A stretch of 64,000 bases of DNA, taken from the NCBI RefSeq assembly GCF_025370935.1, contig NC_133485.1, positions 18,579,920 to 18,643,919 of the forward strand, in the 5' to 3' direction. The notes beneath the pieces are model-generated. The model saw only the letters and a program-made list of their open reading frames with translations. It ran no database searches and was not told where the DNA came from. This document shows, in pieces, positions 32,705 to 43,055 of this stretch; the stretch's first letter is position 1; each line of letters starts with the position of its first letter. Origin of the DNA: Choristoneura fumiferana (Eukaryota; Arthropoda; Insecta; Lepidoptera; Tortricidae). The position numbers and the translations under genes were made by a program.

Positions 32705-33073
32705 TTTGTTTCACACATTCCGTCTGTCAGTGCAATGCTGTGACTTATATACTTCAGCTACATTTTAACCTACTATTTGACCTTAGATAAACAGGAGCTT
32801 ATGATACTCCAGTAAATGTGCTGCGTCATTATAACATATTCCTTCCTGTTTCAACTTGAGAATTCAGTTAATAATATGAATGTGACAGAGAGATGTTTCG
32901 CACAAGTAATTTATTAATAAAACAGTTCTGAATATTTGTTTCAGAGAGCCGGGATTCCCTTTATTTCATCAACAAGTGGGTAAATTAATTATTGGATGGG
33001 CTTATGATAGGTATAGTCAAGTGCAAAGATATCGACCCGGCCAAAGTTACAATAGTACATTGTGTTGAATTGT

Positions 33074-33184
33074 GGTGATTAAAAATCGAAGTTTATATCG
33101 TACCGTCCCTCTCACTCTCGTATTAAATAATATTAGCGTCAGGAAAACGATATGAACTTCGATTTTCGAATTTCGTGGTAGCCC
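33074..33184. mobile_element. GGCTAC-type foldback MITE
   Basis: AAAAATCGAAGTTTATATCG at the left answers GAACTTCGATTTTCGAATTT at the right, with CCGTCCCTCTCACTCTCGTA and ATAATATTAGCGTCAG inside, as in 7345-7459. It lies about 370 bp upstream of the von Willebrand A start codon. Confidence 0.7.
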
Positions 33185-35253
33185 ACCTGATTGTCACTTT
33201 CTTCGAGTCGTCTATCATAGATCCTAATATTAAGAACCGTGTTTAGTTTAGAACTCGAATGGTCTTACGACCAGATTATTGTAACATGCTAAAAAATAGT
33301 TATTAAAATTATTGCAAAACTATTTGATATAAATTTAAAATATAAAAATAACGAAGTTTCATGAAGCGTGGCAATTTTTTATGGTGTAAAATTAGGTTAT
33401 AGCTAAGTTTTAAAGATGTAAATAAGACGTTGGCTGACTTAAAACCTCTTTAGTCTGAAATGATGTACCTACTAACTTTTTAAAACTAAAGTCATAACTC
33501 CCTTGGGGAGAAAAACTATACGTAATTCCCGCGGGAACAATTGAGGCCTTTGGTACAGGCATGGAATAACGCCATTGACGAGCAAGTGTGATAAAATGAT
33601 GTCTAAATCTTTCAGTAGACTCAGAGTGCAGTATAATAATGCGTTTCGTGCTAAACTGCAGCTACTGTGGCGCTGTAGCGCGTCTGGCATGTTTTGTCAT
33701 GTCCAATAGTGGACGTCCTACGGCTAAAATTATGATGTTGATGACGATGACGAAAACAGCAAGGGCTGCAATGCATACTCTTGCATGACCAATTTATTTG
33801 CTGCTTTCTCATACGTTCTCACTTATCTTCGTGACGAGTGTTGTTTAGGGTTACCTAATGATTCGCCGACTATTTTTAGGCAGATTATTGATTGGTAGAC
33901 AACGTTTCGCCGAGTAACGGTACGCCGATGAATTTGTACGCAGTTGTTTTGTTTCGCAGACTAACGATTCGTAACTCAACCTTTAGTATACTATTTACTT
34001 AGCAACCTTTCGCTTTGTAACGGTTGAACTATTATTCAGCATATCAACTTTTCGCAGCATGGGGAATGGCATTCNCAAGTATTTTAACTGGCCGGTTGTG
34101 GCTGGCAGTTAACTCTTTTATATTAAGTACACATTTGGTTCTGATTTGAAATTTGAAAATTAAATTCTTTGATTCGTTGGTTCGACTGATGTTTTTGTTT
34201 TTGGCCTGGATTCTTAGATCACATGTTGGATAGCGCAGAGCTCTCGTCTGAGTTGGAATTTTGATTTAAAAAATATTCTGCAACCAGTTTTTCCTTTGTG
34301 TAGTGATTGATACCAGTGTCAGTACAAGTGATTTTACCAATTGTGTGTGGCCGGCTTGTGCCGCAAGATGTTAAGCGTTTGCCCGCAGCTTTTCTGCTGC
34401 ACGCCCGTATGACGGGGCGTTTTAACGATTTCTCCGATACTGCCGATTTTCATCGGTCCTACCTATACCCCTACTCACATCCGATCTACCACCTACTCGT
34501 GATGGGTGTTCGCCATGTGGTTATTATCCGCACGTTTAATCTCGGGAGACTGGAGCGTGTGACGTCTACTGCTCCGTGGGATCCGTTGGCGTGAAGGTCA
34601 GAAGAGCATACCGTTCGTAGTGAAATTGGTTAAAAAGAGTGAATAACCTAATCATCCCTATCTTTAGAATGTTTTGTTAATATCGTATATGAAAGACAAA
34701 CGTTATTATTTTTTTTTTCGCTCTCATAGATTTTAGGTTGGTCACCCGATGAATACATGCATGTAGTCATTAGTACTAGCTTACAACTAATCAGGTCCAT
34801 CATATCAGGGATTCCTTAGCTTTTAATATTGTCTTTTGTTAGGTTTTAGGGATGATTTCCCTTTCAAAATTCAAAAAAGGCCTTTACAAAGCGCTTTCTA
34901 CATGTTATTGGGTTTTATTTGGCTTGCGGCTGAATAACCTTTTTTCATAACCGTACAAATTATAATTTTCTTACGTACCTAATTCACTAACAGCTCTGTT
35001 CTAACAACGTGTGATTCCAATATTTGTCTATTTTTTTGTTTTTATAGTTATTTGTTGTTTTCTTTTATATATAAGTGCGGCTGTTTAAATTTTTAAATAT
35101 AAAAATGTTTTAAGTACTGCAAAATTCCACGTTTTTGATTTATGACAGCTTGCTTAGGGTTCACGAGTACCTTATGAGCTCTTGGACGTTTAAGTAATGC
35201 TGCAGTACCTATTACGCACCTTTAATAAAATTAAACTGAAATAATTCGGAATT

Positions 35254-35564
35254 GGAAGCCGTGGTGGCATGTGTTTGACCTATCGCCTTCAAGCTGAGGG
35301 TCGTGGGTTCAAACCCCGGCTCGCACCTCTGAGTTTTTCGAAATTCATGTGCGGAATTACATTTGAATTTACCACGAGCTTTGCGGTGAAGGAAAACATC
35401 GTGAGGAAAACCTGCACAAACCTGCGAAGAAGCATTCAATGTATGTGTGAAGTTCCCAATCCGCACTGGGCCGCGTGGGAACTATGGCCCAAGCCCTCTT
35501 GTTCTGAGAGGAGGCCTGTGCCAGCAGTGGACGTATATAGGCTGGGATGATGATGATGATGATG
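35254..35564 (+). mobile_element. Full-length tRNA-derived SINE with target duplication
   Basis: It starts GGAAGCCGTGGTGGCATGTG (A-box region), then GGTCGTGGGTTCAAACCCCG (B box), followed by the body shared with 12477-12710 and a (GAT)n tail. The 11-bp direct repeat AATTCGGAATT lies at 35243-35253 and 35565-35575. Both ends intact and an exact duplication suggest a fairly recent insertion. No protein is encoded; ORFs through it are incidental. Confidence 0.92.
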
Positions 35565-37460
35565 AATTCGGAATTTTCTCATTTTTAAAATTCAACCATA
35601 TTGTTTCTTATTTAAAGTTTATTTTGGAAATGTCATTATTCTCGAATTATTTCAGTTTAATTTAAAGGTGCGATATATGGTCTCAAATTTATTCAGACAA
35701 TTGGAAAATATTTACACACAATTAAATAAAGAATCGCATTTCCTCGTGGCCAAAACAGTTTGGCAAATCAGTTTGACCACGAGGAAAAAGCGGGCGCGAC
35801 CCAAATAAAGAGACTTTTGAAAACACTGATGTACATTAGTGAAATCAACGTTAATGAAATCCAAGATGTACTTTTGGGAATTCGCATCAGTTATTTAGTA
35901 AAATACCGTAAAAAATACCTTTTATTTATTTTACGCGAATCCGGGGGTAAGGGCCTAGTAAAAAAACAACAGAACAGAAACAGATACAACAAGCAGGGTG
36001 AATCAGTCTTTATGGGGCATTCAAGTAATACGTGACGCAATTTTAGGAAATTTTTTAACCCTCCCCTTATGTAACGCGCCGTAACATTTTTCTGTAACCT
36101 CCCCCTTTCCTAAACGTTACGTAACACCAAATTACCATTTCTATTTCATTTTTTCAGCTTCTCTTTAGCTGTTGTACACTGGCAACTCAGCATGAGAGCA
36201 TTATAGGCAAGAACAACTGATGATGCGAATTCCCATTTTAATAAGGTGAGGACATTATAGTATGTTACTTGTTTTATGAAAAAAAAAAATGTGACGTTGT
36301 TTTGAACCCTCTCGCCCCTGTAACGCATCGTATACGTTTTACAAGATCCTCCCTCCACCCAAATTGCGTTCGTAATAGGTCTTGAACGCTCCCTTGGAAA
36401 ATTAATAATACTTTATAATTTGTCTGTGAAAAAAAAACTTATATAAACAGGTACTTACTTACGAGTAGGTACACCCAGTCAGTTGATTTGTTAAAAACGC
36501 TGATCACACTTAACCGGTTCTTTCTAATTGTTAGCATTTAATTTAATGGTTACTAAATACCTACCTTCTAAAGTGAATCTAACAGTAAACAAGTCATAAC
36601 GATAACATTTTTACTCGTAAATAACTCCCCTTAGTGCTCGTCTTCACAAAACATACATTATATTAACGCTAAATTTTCTCTCAATTCAAGATGGCCGTTA
36701 CCGCTTTGAACGACGATGTGGTGCAGGTAATCCTTCGCAGTGGTATGGTGTTGTGATTGGTCCGGGAGTAAAAACCGGTGCGACGAATTCTGTGTTCGAA
36801 CCGAAGAAATGTTTGGCCAAGCCATTTAACTACGGGTGGAACAACTGCAATTGGAAACTTGGAGTGTTCCGGTAGAAGCTACAGCAGAAGACAGGAAAGC
36901 GTAAATAACACATCAAAGAACCACCACAACACAACGGCAATGTGCGATGGATGTAATTTTAAAAGTGGCTGATTTTTTTATCAGGAAAATCATGATCAAA
37001 ATGTCTAAATGGTTTTGCTCATTTTGCACACTACTTTTGATAGTTTCGGCTCTGACTAATCCAAATATTTGACCTTCATTTGATACTAACTACATTACAA
37101 ACGATAAAACGGGACAAGAATCAAAAAGTTTGAAAACTTTTTTTTGGTTTTAAAAATATGTTACTAATAATTAAATAACAATATTTCCTACAATAAATTT
37201 TAACTCGTGTTAACGTTGATGTTGAGGAACGGTTTTTTTTATTTTAAGTGTGTGGAAAAAAGCGCGGGAAACGTGAAACGCGGCGGTTCTGTTTCTGGCT
37301 TTCTTTTTTGTTAAAATATTATTTAATAGTTTAAAGATCAGTTAGGTGGTGTTTGTATATATATTTTGTTTCTCTATTTCGTTGTTCATATTTATATTTG
37401 TGTAAGTGTATATAAAAACGTCGGGTTAGGTAAGTTTTCCTTTTTTTGTATTCTGGCCCC

Positions 37461-39011
37461 ATGGGGGATAAGGATCCCCCAGACCCTGGAGGTGCGAGCC
37501 TCCAGGTTGGGTGCAATATTGAAATCGACTCCATCATAGATGGAGTCATCGCTGATACAGACTCGTCTACCTCATTTACCGTATGCGATCGGAAAAGACG
37601 CCGAAAAATTTGTAAAAAATGTAACACAAAAAGTAGAAAAAACAATGAGGGATACTACGCATGCGCTTGTAATGAAAGTGTTCCTGAAGTTACGAATAGA
37701 CCAAGGAGTATCAGTACTGTTGTTGACTTAAATACTGTAGAGACACGTAAGATGGAAGTGGAAAAAAATAAAACATCAGGAGTTGGCAGGGAATTGTTTA
37801 ATAGTATGGATTTCAGTCCCTTCACTATTCACGTCCAAACCAAAAAAACAGATGCAAACTCGTCCTTACATCCTGTGTCTTTTGGTAAATTTCTGATGAG
37901 GAACAACTTCCAAAACATCATTAACGGAAGCGTAAAACGAATTGGTAGGACCCGCATATCTATGGCTTTTTCAAAAATGAACGACGCAAATGCATTCATC
38001 CACGATTCTCGTCTTGAGGCCGAGAATCTCACGGCTTACATCCCTTCATTTTCTGTCACACGTATGGGCTTAGTCCGGGGTATTCCAGCTCAATGGTCCG
38101 ATGACGAAATTTTAACTAACATCACTGTACCTATTGGGTGTGGGAATGTTGTTAAGGCGAGGCGACTGAACCGAAGGGTGACTATTGATGGTTCTGTCAC
38201 ATGGCAACCTTCGGAAACTATCGTTTTGACTTTTGACGGACGTCATCTACCTAAACATGTTTTCTCTTGTTATAACGCAATACCTGTAGAGCTGTACATT
38301 TTCCCAACGGTGCAGTGTTTCAGCTGTTGCAAGTTCGGCCACACAAAAACTAATTGTAGGTCCAAGCCCCAGTGCTACAAATGTGGACAAATGCATACAG
38401 CTGAGACCTGCTCCGTGGAAGAAGACAATGCCTTTTGTTATTGGTGCAGTGGCCCACATTTTGCTATAAATAGATCATGTCCGGAACATAAAAGGCAAAA
38501 AGATATTAAAGTTACTATGGCCAATAATTGTATCTCGTATGGAGAAGCTGCTAAGTGTCATCCACCAGTTAAAAAATCTTTTGCAGATGTCCTTTTTCAA
38601 CATAATCCCTCACCTCATCAACCTTCACCATCGAACCAACAAACTTATCGCAATAGTGTTGGAAATTTTTCTAGACAAAGCACACCCACTCAGTCATATA
38701 GAAAAACAGTATTTGTTAAACCCCGAGGCCCTCCAGTTAGAACCAGTAAAGGATACGATCAAGTGGCTCACAATGCTCTGATTAAGGAATATGCTATTCC
38801 ACCTCCACCAAATGGTTGCGCACTGAAAGATTCCAACAATACTGATTCACAATCTCAATCTGTGGCTGAGGCCATAATAGCTTTAATTTCTTTGTTATCT
38901 AAATCTAACTTTGTTTCATCGTCCCACGTTGCCCCCTTGCTTGAAGCACTTGCTGCTACTATAACACACAATGGACAAGATAGTTCAGTGGAACTGCCGA
39001 AGTATAACTAG
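37461..39011 (+). CDS. LINE ORF1, gag-like nucleic-acid-binding protein
   Basis: ORF1 proteins of I/jockey-type elements coat the element RNA. The first ATG in frame is at 37461 (the open frame extends 15 bases upstream without an ATG), giving 516 residues. A basic stretch (KRRRKICKKCNTKSRK) lies near residues 45-60. A domain with GLVRGIPAQWSDDEI precedes three zinc knuckles at about residues 286-350: CFSCCKFGHTKTNC (CX2CX4HX4C), CYKCGQMHTAETC and CYWCSGPHFAINRSC. The PEHKRQKDIK segment after the knuckles is usual for this group. The C-terminal part is rich in S, P and Q. Its last 41 nt overlap the start of ORF2 in another frame, suggesting coupled translation. Confidence 0.92.
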   Translation: MGDKDPPDPGGASLQVGCNIEIDSIIDGVIADTDSSTSFTVCDRKRRRKICKKCNTKSRKNNEGYYACACNESVPEVTNRPRSISTVVDLNTVETRKMEVEKNKTSGVGRELFNSMDFSPFTIHVQTKKTDANSSLHPVSFGKFLMRNNFQNIINGSVKRIGRTRISMAFSKMNDANAFIHDSRLEAENLTAYIPSFSVTRMGLVRGIPAQWSDDEILTNITVPIGCGNVVKARRLNRRVTIDGSVTWQPSETIVLTFDGRHLPKHVFSCYNAIPVELYIFPTVQCFSCCKFGHTKTNCRSKPQCYKCGQMHTAETCSVEEDNAFCYWCSGPHFAINRSCPEHKRQKDIKVTMANNCISYGEAAKCHPPVKKSFADVLFQHNPSPHQPSPSNQQTYRNSVGNFSRQSTPTQSYRKTVFVKPRGPPVRTSKGYDQVAHNALIKEYAIPPPPNGCALKDSNNTDSQSQSVAEAIIALISLLSKSNFVSSSHVAPLLEALAATITHNGQDSSVELPKYN

Positions 39012-42000
39012 CAAAAAACAAGACTTAATCTATCTTATAAATCAGTTTAATCCTTTCGCTTTTGCCCTCTCTGAGACATGGCTTAAGCCTGGAGCTCTGT
39101 TTAGAGTTTCTGGCTACTCATGTCTCAGAGAGGACAGACCTGATGGATATGGTGGAGTAGCGTTACTTGTTAAGGATAATATAGCATTTTCAACAATACC
39201 TACTCCTCCACACAGCAACAATGAATGGTCCATTGTTGCTGCCATTGTAAATAACATTTGTATTGTCTCTGTATATATTCCTCATCCATCATCATTGATC
39301 TTTCATGAGCTTGAACAAGTGATAATCTCCCTGCCAAAACCCATCTTGATTCTAGGGGATTTTAATTCCCAGCATCGCTCTTGGGGTAGTTCAGTTTCTA
39401 GCAATCATGGAGAACAAATTTTAGATATTCTCGATAGTCATAATCTTTGTGTTCTCAATAATGGCTACCCCACTAGGCGAACTGGCCCTTTAGAGGCCAT
39501 AAGCGTTGTGGACTTATCTATTTGTTCTGCTCATCTTTCATCGTCATTATCCTGGCATACATTAGAGTCATCCCATGGAAGTGATCATTTTCCGATTTTA
39601 ATTTCTTTTCCTTTTACTATTCCGTTGCTTACAAGGCCTAGCCCCATGCTCAAGTACAATTTAAATAATGCAGATTGGAAAATGTTTAAAAGCGGCGTAG
39701 ATAAGAGATTATCTGATCTCCCCAGTATTGATGAGGAGGATCTAGTTACTTCCTCGGCTGCCCTGGCTAAGATAATTACTGAAGCAGCTGATGAAACTTT
39801 TCCTGTTAAAAATAGTGCATCAGGTAAAATTCCTTCTCCGCCTTGGTGGGACTTTGAATGTTCCCAGTCAATTAAAAAACGAAAGGAGGCTGAGAGACGT
39901 TATTGCCACTCAATGACCAATGAAAACTTTGAATTTTACATGCAAGTTGCAAGAGATACTAAAAAGTTGCTGCGTAAGAAAAAATATGAAGGATGGAAGC
40001 AATTTTGTCTGTCACTTTCTCCTAATGTAAAACCTTCCATAGTATGGAATAACGTGAAAAGGTTTAGATCTGCATTTAATGATTCTCCTAGACAAATACT
40101 TCCTCCTAATTTAGCTCAACAATTCATAGACCAGTTAGCCCCTGCATCAGTTCCTGAAGGGTATGTTTTTCAGCATTCCTCTATTCCTCCTAGCCCTTCT
40201 TCTCAATTTAGTCTAGGATCACCCTTCCGAATGGAGGAGTTAAAAGGTATTTTAGCAAACCTAAAGGATTCAGCACCAGGAGAGGATGGTGTACCTTATT
40301 CTTTTCTTTCAAATGTTAGTGACAGTATTCTTTCTTATTTCCTTTCTGTCATAAATACAGTTATGTTTACTGGCACTGTTCCTGAGGCATGGAGGTCTCA
40401 AATTATAATACCTATTCTGAAGCAGGGTAAACCAGCTAGCGATGCATCCTCTTATCGCCCAGTTGCCCTATCTTCAGTCTTCGCCAAGGTGGCGGAGCAT
40501 TTGATTAAAAACAGGTTAGAGTATTTCATGGAAAGCAATCAGCTTCTGGCTCAAAGTCAATTTGGCTTTCGCAAAGGTCGGTCTTGTCATGACAGTCTGG
40601 CAATAATAACGTCCGATATCCATCTAGCATTCTCAAACAATGAGTCAGTTACTGCTGCTTTCCTTGATATTTGTTCTGCCTATGATAATGTGGTAGTTTC
40701 AGTATTGAGGGATAAACTTCTTAAGTTAGGGGTACCTATAGTTTTAATCAACTTCATAATCAATTTACTATCAGAAAGATTTATTAGTATACTCTTAGAT
40801 GACAATAATAGAATCACGCGTACAGTGTGGCGAGGACTTCCACAGGGTTCCGTATTAAGCCCATTGCTATATAATATTTACACATATGACTTGGAATCAT
40901 CTTTAAAAGGATCGGTCAGAGTTTTACAATATGCTGATGATTTACTATTATACTCAATTAATGGCTCCATTGAAAAGGCTAGCAATAGTCTCACTTGTTC
41001 TTTAGGGCTGTTAAAGACATGGTTAGACTCCAATGGTTTGGAGCTTTCTGTGTCCAAAAGTGTGGTGGTATTGTTTACCAGAAAGCGACTCCCTCCCCCA
41101 ATTAGTGTTAAATTTGGTAGTCAAGTAATTTTGGTTAAAAATCAAACAAAATTTTTAGGTGTAATTTTAGATAGCAAATTAACTGGTCTAGCCCATTGTG
41201 ATTACATAGCTGCAAAATGTGAAAAAAACATTAATATTCTGAGGTGTGTCTCAGGGGTTTGGTGGGGTGCACATCCTTCATGCTTGAAATTATTGTACAA
41301 TGCTTTGATTAGAAGCATTTTAGATTATGGTACTTTTTTACTAGACCCTGGAAGTGTTGCTGGCTTCAAGAAATTGAAAGGTATCCAGTCTAAAGCTCTT
41401 AGAATTGTCTGTGGGGCCATGAAATCTAGTCCTATTAATGCACTTCAAGTGGAATGCGTTGATCCTCCACTATATTTACGGCGTCAATTCCTCAGCGATA
41501 GATATCTCTTCCGATGTACTCAGCTATCCAATCATCAGCTCTGGTCTATCCTGCCTCGTCTATCTCTGCAAATAGCCTCCTCAAAATATTGGAAACATAA
41601 GAAGCCTCCTTGTTTAATCAAAAGCTTTGATAAATATCAATCTATTTCTGCACCCACTATTAATTCCTCTACACTCCCCATTTATCAGCATGAATATGAA
41701 TCATTATTTCTTATTCCATCTGTTGCCCTAAATATAGGTATTTCTAAAAATGATGTAGAACATAATCATCAGTTTTTGGGTTTTATTGGATCAGAAGCTC
41801 GGGATGTCCATCATATTTACACAGATGCTTCAAAGGTCTCCTCAAATGGGTGTGTTGGCGTTGGTGTATTGCATTCTCAATACAATATTGTACAAAAAAT
41901 TAAACTTCCACCAGAATCATCTGTGTACACTGGAGAGTGTTTTGGTATCCTGAAAGCAGTTGAATATATAGTTTTAATGAAACTCAAAAACACTATAATA

Positions 42001-42684
42001 TTTTCGGATTCACTGAGCTCATTGCAGTCTATTGCTAAATTTCCTTTCAAAACAAAATCTAACAATCCCCATATCTATAAAATACGAAGCCTTCTATTTA
42101 AATGCTATCAGAATGGATACATAGTTTCCTTTGCTTGGATCCCTGGCCATAGGGGGATCAAGGGAAACGAACGCGTGGACCAATTAGCTCGCGAAGCGAT
42201 CGATAGTGGGGACCTTCATCCGTTCAAAAATATAGCTGAGGATCTTGTAGCTATGCCAAAGATATACTTACGAGAGGCTTGGAGCCAGCTTTGGGCGTCC
42301 AATGATGTAAGGACGGGTTTGCGTTATCGCGATATTCAACCGGCAATCCCTGCCAAGCCCTGGTTCTCAAAAATCCATCTTTGTAAGCCTGCAACAACTA
42401 TGATGTCTCGCATGCGAATGGGGCATGTTTGCACACCCCAACATCTTGCGAGATTGGGCATAGTGGACAGCTCGGCATGTGAATGTGGAGCTGTCCCCTG
42501 TGATCTTAATCACATAATCCTCGCCTGTCAACTTTATGATCGTTCCTCATTTCTACAACAGCTGTCACTCCTTGGCGTTCCGTTTCCCGTATCTGTTCCA
42601 TCCCTCCTTGTAATTAATGATAATTCCTTATATATATTTAAAGCTCTATATACATTTCTATCTCATAACAATATAAAACTATAA
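38971..42684 (+). CDS. LINE ORF2, endonuclease-reverse transcriptase-RNase H
   Basis: 1237 residues from ATG 38971. The N-terminal APE-type endonuclease nicks target DNA: N8 (QWNCRS), E35 (LSETW), D130/N132 (GDFNS) and D205-H206 (SDHFPI). The reverse transcriptase follows: PVALSSVFAKVAEHLI, FGFRKGRSCHDSL, motif A AAFLDICSAYDNV, motif B GLPQGSVLSPLLYNIYT and the catalytic YADD at 654-657. An RNase H domain lies at about 948-1075 with all four acidic residues: D952 (YTDAS), E989 (GECFG), D1013 (FSDSLSS) and D1070 (NERVDQLA). A C-terminal region with MSRMRMGHVCTPQHL, CECGAVPCDLNHIILAC is the usual zinc-binding tail. All key residues are present, so the enzyme looks functional. Confidence 0.95.
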   Translation: MDKIVQWNCRSITSKKQDLIYLINQFNPFAFALSETWLKPGALFRVSGYSCLREDRPDGYGGVALLVKDNIAFSTIPTPPHSNNEWSIVAAIVNNICIVSVYIPHPSSLIFHELEQVIISLPKPILILGDFNSQHRSWGSSVSSNHGEQILDILDSHNLCVLNNGYPTRRTGPLEAISVVDLSICSAHLSSSLSWHTLESSHGSDHFPILISFPFTIPLLTRPSPMLKYNLNNADWKMFKSGVDKRLSDLPSIDEEDLVTSSAALAKIITEAADETFPVKNSASGKIPSPPWWDFECSQSIKKRKEAERRYCHSMTNENFEFYMQVARDTKKLLRKKKYEGWKQFCLSLSPNVKPSIVWNNVKRFRSAFNDSPRQILPPNLAQQFIDQLAPASVPEGYVFQHSSIPPSPSSQFSLGSPFRMEELKGILANLKDSAPGEDGVPYSFLSNVSDSILSYFLSVINTVMFTGTVPEAWRSQIIIPILKQGKPASDASSYRPVALSSVFAKVAEHLIKNRLEYFMESNQLLAQSQFGFRKGRSCHDSLAIITSDIHLAFSNNESVTAAFLDICSAYDNVVVSVLRDKLLKLGVPIVLINFIINLLSERFISILLDDNNRITRTVWRGLPQGSVLSPLLYNIYTYDLESSLKGSVRVLQYADDLLLYSINGSIEKASNSLTCSLGLLKTWLDSNGLELSVSKSVVVLFTRKRLPPPISVKFGSQVILVKNQTKFLGVILDSKLTGLAHCDYIAAKCEKNINILRCVSGVWWGAHPSCLKLLYNALIRSILDYGTFLLDPGSVAGFKKLKGIQSKALRIVCGAMKSSPINALQVECVDPPLYLRRQFLSDRYLFRCTQLSNHQLWSILPRLSLQIASSKYWKHKKPPCLIKSFDKYQSISAPTINSSTLPIYQHEYESLFLIPSVALNIGISKNDVEHNHQFLGFIGSEARDVHHIYTDASKVSSNGCVGVGVLHSQYNIVQKIKLPPESSVYTGECFGILKAVEYIVLMKLKNTIIFSDSLSSLQSIAKFPFKTKSNNPHIYKIRSLLFKCYQNGYIVSFAWIPGHRGIKGNERVDQLAREAIDSGDLHPFKNIAEDLVAMPKIYLREAWSQLWASNDVRTGLRYRDIQPAIPAKPWFSKIHLCKPATTMMSRMRMGHVCTPQHLARLGIVDSSACECGAVPCDLNHIILACQLYDRSSFLQQLSLLGVPFPVSVPSLLVINDNSLYIFKALYTFLSHNNIKL

Positions 42685-42988
42685 GTATTATTATTTATCT
42701 TTTACCTTTCCTGATCTTTTCCAACCCATTTTTCTAAATTCCGATCCTTACGCATTTCCCTTTCTATTTCCGTTTCCCCGTTTGGCTAAATGCGCAGAGC
42801 TCTTAATTTTTAAAAAAAAAAATTCTTGTAGATTAATTAGTTAATTTTATGGATTTATCTTATATTTTTCCATTTCATTATCGAATCGATCGATAAGGTT
42901 TCTGAACATCGTCATTTGACATTTAGTTTTTTTTAAGTTGTTTCAGTCTTGTCGAAAAACGTTCAAGTTTCAAGATTTATTCGGTGGT

Positions 42989-43055
42989 ATGGAGGTCCCT
43001 TTATATTTCTACGATTACGAATGTGAACCCAATATTAAGATACTTATTAATTTCA
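42989..43055 (+). CDS. Candidate first coding exon of an unknown gene
   Basis: ATG 42989 opens 22 codons (MEVPLYFYDYECEPN...) followed by A and a strong donor GTAAGT at 43056. Upstream lies a T-rich leader. In copy 1 the same exon is head to head with GTF2H4, about 410 bp away, as expected for a divergent gene. I do not recognise the protein and see no second exon before the spitz-like gene, so this could also be chance. Copy 1 has an extra C that breaks it. Confidence 0.35.

Larger units (their letters stand above)
32705..37239. other. Intergenic, transposon-rich, no gene recognised
   Basis: Holds a GGCTAC-type MITE (33074-33184), an RTE tail (CCAATAGTGGACGTCCTACG, 33702), a short-word mosaic (33846-34065, TTTCGCCGAGTAACGG), a full SINE (35254-35564) and a repeat with GTAACGCGCCGTAACATTTT (36072) related to CCTGTAACGCATCGT (36313). 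ORFs at 34307-34594 and 35760-36035 have no motif I can name. Confidence 0.5.
37240..42820 (+). mobile_element. I-clade non-LTR retrotransposon, apparently full length
   Basis: It has two overlapping ORFs, a leader of roughly 200 bp and a short 3' UTR ending in a run of A (42811-42820). ORF2 carries endonuclease, reverse transcriptase and RNase H, the combination typical of the I superfamily. No stop or frameshift interrupts either ORF, so it may be recently active. The 5' end is uncertain; no target duplication was found, because the 3' flank is copy 2 of the large duplication and the 5' flank is unrelated. Confidence 0.9.

Noticed and set aside
34307..34594. 95-residue ORF, possible small protein
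   Set aside because: No motif, no splice context, and surrounded by repeats; support is insufficient to call a gene.
37331..37645. 104-residue - strand ORF over the LINE leader
   Set aside because: Antisense to LINE ORF1; no independent support.
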